Below, piece after piece: positions 13,901 through 14,968 of a DNA stretch of 14,968 nucleotides. How positions within the stretch are numbered: position 1 is the first letter of the stretch; each line of letters starts with the position of its first letter. A model generated the notes under the pieces. It had not been told where the DNA came from. It made no database searches and worked only from the letters and a program-made list of their open reading frames with translations. The translations under genes were made by a program, and so were the position numbers. The stretch spans positions 1-14,968 of the forward strand of contig JBEPTZ010000108.1 of assembly GCA_041691815.1 (NCBI GenBank), written 5' to 3'. Origin of the DNA: 70-18 sp041691815. Lineage in GTDB: Bacteria; Pseudomonadota; Alphaproteobacteria; Acetobacterales; Acetobacteraceae.

Positions 13901-14230
13901 ATCATGTTTTGCACAGGCTGAAGCGATCGCACCAAGGCCGGTTTCGGTTGCCAGTGCCTCGCCCAATCCGGGATGCAGATGGTCGATATCATGCGCGCTG
14001 AACGGGTCGCCGGCGGTGCCGCGGAAGGGCCAGGCCACGAGAACGCCAGTGAAACCCATCTCTTGGATGCGCGCGAAGTGCACCTCCCATGCCGGCCCGT
14101 CCAGCGGGCCGAGCAGCAGCGGGTTCACGTAATACAGCCGCAGCGCACTTGACTCGACAGGCCGGGTACGCGCGCGCATAGCCGGTTTCCGAGACCGAGT
14201 TTTGGGGGTGGATTTGTCTGACACAAGCAC
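10982..14230 (-). CDS. glgE: GlgE, maltose-1-phosphate maltosyltransferase (GH13_3) with an extra N-terminal GH13-like domain
   Basis: Transfers maltosyl units from maltose-1-phosphate to the non-reducing end of alpha-1,4-glucan, releasing phosphate. At 1082 aa it is about 410 residues longer than Streptomyces GlgE. Residues about 30-420 form an additional GH13-like barrel that looks inactive (see findings). A Pro/Ala linker (421-439) follows. From about 440 comes the standard GlgE: an N-domain with GRFPVKRCVGD and FADGHEV, an alpha-helical insertion, then the barrel with YFPPIHPIG, KGPNNSLTPG, FRVDNPHTKP (nucleophile Asp808), FLAEAFTRP (Glu837) and NTPDIN (Asp895). Their spacing matches S. 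coelicolor GlgE (394, 423, 480). An in-frame TAA lies about 25 nt upstream of the GTG at 14230, so the start lies between there and the ATG at 14179. A second GTG at 14224 has GGAG 5 nt upstream and may be the true start. First gene of the operon. Confidence 0.96.
10994..10999 (-). promoter_or_regulatory. Ribosome binding site of treS-mak
   Basis: GGAGAG on the minus strand lies 8 nt before the ATG at 10985, inside the end of glgE. It decides for this start over in-frame upstream candidates such as 11144. Confidence 0.75.
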
Positions 14231-14233
14231 TCC
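14230..14233 (-). promoter_or_regulatory. Possible ribosome binding site of glgE
   Basis: GGAG on the minus strand stands 5 nt before the GTG at 14224. It would make that GTG, rather than the one at 14230, the initiation codon, a difference of two residues. Confidence 0.45.
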
Positions 14234-14271
14234 GTTGCTTTCGGTAAACCATCGTTAGAGAAGTGCCTAAT

Positions 14272-14343
14272 TCGTCGCACCGACGATCATTGAGGTTTGT
14301 TCGCGAAAAAACTCATACGAACAGATATGGGAACGTGCGACGA
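14272..14343. repeat. 9-bp perfect inverted repeat in the glgE leader
   Basis: TCGTCGCAC at 14272-14280 is the exact reverse complement of GTGCGACGA at 14335-14343, with 54 bases between. The left arm can alternatively pair with CGACGA at 14281-14286 to make a 6-bp hairpin with a CAC loop. The word CGACGA thus occurs three times (both orientations) within about 75 bases. It could be operator sites or an RNA structure in the 5' leader, or chance. Confidence 0.4.
14298..14323. repeat. Short inverted repeat TGTTCG-N14-CGAACA
   Basis: TGTTCG (14298-14303) and CGAACA (14318-14323) are perfect inverted half-sites whose first bases are 20 bp apart, about two helical turns. They lie in the A/T-rich part of the leader, 70-95 bp upstream of the glgE start. 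The left half overlaps the 8-bp palindrome TTCGCGAA at 14300-14307. The geometry would suit a dimeric regulator, but no known operator is matched. Confidence 0.35.
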
Positions 14344-14511
14344 TGGCACAACCGCACACAGCCGAATTCACCGGGCGTGCTACCTTCCGGCGCGCGTGGA
14401 TCTCCCGCGGTGATCGGCGGCAATCGGCCCAATAAACCGTTGAATGTAGGGGGCTTGGTGGAGTGTCGGGCCGGCATCCATTCACGCCATCTGCAAAGCA
14501 TGGACAAAACG

Positions 14512-14544
14512 AAAAAAACGGCTCCATCGTGATCCCAACTGCCG
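14512..14544 (-). terminator. Weak candidate terminator after the HTH gene
   Basis: On the minus strand a 4-bp CGGC/GCCG stem (14544-14541 with 14522-14519) is followed directly by seven T (14518-14512). The stem is short and the loop long, so this is a weak candidate. Its position, 54 nt after the stop of the HTH frame and before the glgE leader, is where a terminator would be expected. Confidence 0.25.
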
Positions 14545-14597
14545 GGTGGTGGGGCGAAACATCTCCACGCCGAGTGGTCCATTTCGCTCGCGCTTTC

Positions 14598-14900
14598 TCA
14601 CGCGGAAGCCGGACGATCGTTGGCCACAGGCTGCATTCGGCGTGGTCGCCTCAAAAAAGTGATAGGAGCAAACCGGTCGCGACGCGGCGCTGGGGCACCG
14701 GCGCGTTTGCGCGAGCGGCGACCAAGTGCGCCCTGGTCTGTGATGCCACGGTTGCGTGCCCAAACTATGGCGGCGCCGCGATTATGAACACCAAGTTTCC
14801 GATAGATGGAACCGGCATGGTTGCGCACGGTGTTGGGTGACATACGCAGGCGCTCGGCAATCGCCTGATCGTCCAGGGCCTCGCTCCTCAGACCAAGCAC
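14598..14900 (-). CDS. LuxR/GerE-type helix-turn-helix regulator, probably truncated or broken
   Basis: The frame carries a C-terminal DNA-binding domain of LuxR/NarL type: DDQAIAERLRM, the recognition helix SPNTVRNHAGSIYRKLGV at residues 21-38, and NRGAAIVWARNRGI. The domain really begins upstream of the first usable start codon (GTG 14900), with SDTQRELAVLGL. The frame is then blocked by a TGA at 14948-14946, with no ATG, GTG or TTG between it and 14900. A GTG start would therefore remove the front of helix 1, and no Shine-Dalgarno precedes it. The gene may be the remnant of a longer regulator interrupted by a nonsense or frameshift mutation, or the 3' part of one extending beyond the window. 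After the HTH there is a basic, low-complexity tail of about 45 residues, unusual for this family. Codons with A/T in third position are more frequent than in the operon. Any control of glgE by it is speculation. Confidence 0.5.
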   Translation of the reverse strand: MLGLRSEALDDQAIAERLRMSPNTVRNHAGSIYRKLGVHNRGAAIVWARNRGITDQGALGRRSRKRAGAPAPRRDRFAPITFLRRPRRMQPVANDRPASA

Positions 14901-14968
14901 GGCAAGTTCACGTTGAGTGTCTGACTCAGAATGCGGGGTTTGATTTCAGGCTCTTGCGAGGGTACGGG

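Larger units (their letters stand above)
14231..14597. other. Intergenic leader upstream of the glgE operon
   Basis: About 370 bases without a convincing gene. Short frames on both strands here (for example minus 14527-14267 and plus 14263-14532) show no family resemblance. The part near glgE is clearly richer in A/T than the operon and should hold its promoter, but I find no confident -35/-10 pair. It contains short inverted repeats between 14272 and 14343 and a T-run (minus strand) at 14518-14512. No tRNA or recognisable riboswitch was seen. Confidence 0.6.

Noticed and set aside
14322..14351. Possible promoter TTGTGC-N18-TATCTG on the minus strand
   Set aside because: Only about half of the -10 positions match and the spacer is long; too weak to annotate.
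14330..14354. GGAAC followed by CCG, resembling an alphaproteobacterial EcfG stress promoter
   Set aside because: It is on the plus strand, pointing away from glgE, and lacks the CGTT -10 element.
14463..14840. 125-codon open frame on the plus strand
   Set aside because: It overlaps the minus-strand HTH coding region, shows no motif and has no ribosome binding site; probably chance.

Overview
The window is very GC-rich DNA filled almost completely by one minus-strand operon for alpha-glucan and trehalose metabolism. The gene content, the very long GlgE (about 1080 aa), the TreS-maltokinase fusion and the base composition suggest a high-GC alphaproteobacterium, perhaps of the Acetobacteraceae/Rhodospirillales type. 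That taxonomic guess comes from gene style only, not from a marker gene.

Layout in transcription order, right to left. An intergenic leader (about 14231-14597) precedes glgE (14230-10982), then treS-mak (10985-7719), glgB (7722-5464), glgX (5467-3326), treZ (3318-1576) and malQ (1575 to beyond base 1). The first three junctions are 4-bp ATGA overlaps, glgX and treZ nearly abut, and treZ and malQ are separated only by a TGA followed directly by an ATG in the same frame. This is a compact, translationally coupled unit. At the right edge, also on the minus strand, lies a LuxR/GerE-type helix-turn-helix reading frame whose upstream part is interrupted by an in-frame stop.

The genes form a loop. 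TreS isomerises trehalose and maltose, the fused maltokinase makes maltose-1-phosphate, GlgE polymerises it into alpha-1,4-glucan and GlgB adds branches. GlgX debranches the polymer, MalQ reshuffles the short maltodextrins, and TreZ (with TreY, not in this window) releases trehalose. MalQ is cut by the window edge just after its second catalytic residue; a treY gene may follow it.

I do not see a new type of system. The enzymes are recognisable members of known families with their catalytic residues in place. The points most worth a second look are the roughly 415-residue N-terminal part of GlgE, which reads as a GH13 barrel with all three catalytic positions replaced, the in-frame TGA between treZ and malQ, the interrupted HTH gene, and short inverted repeats in the operon leader.
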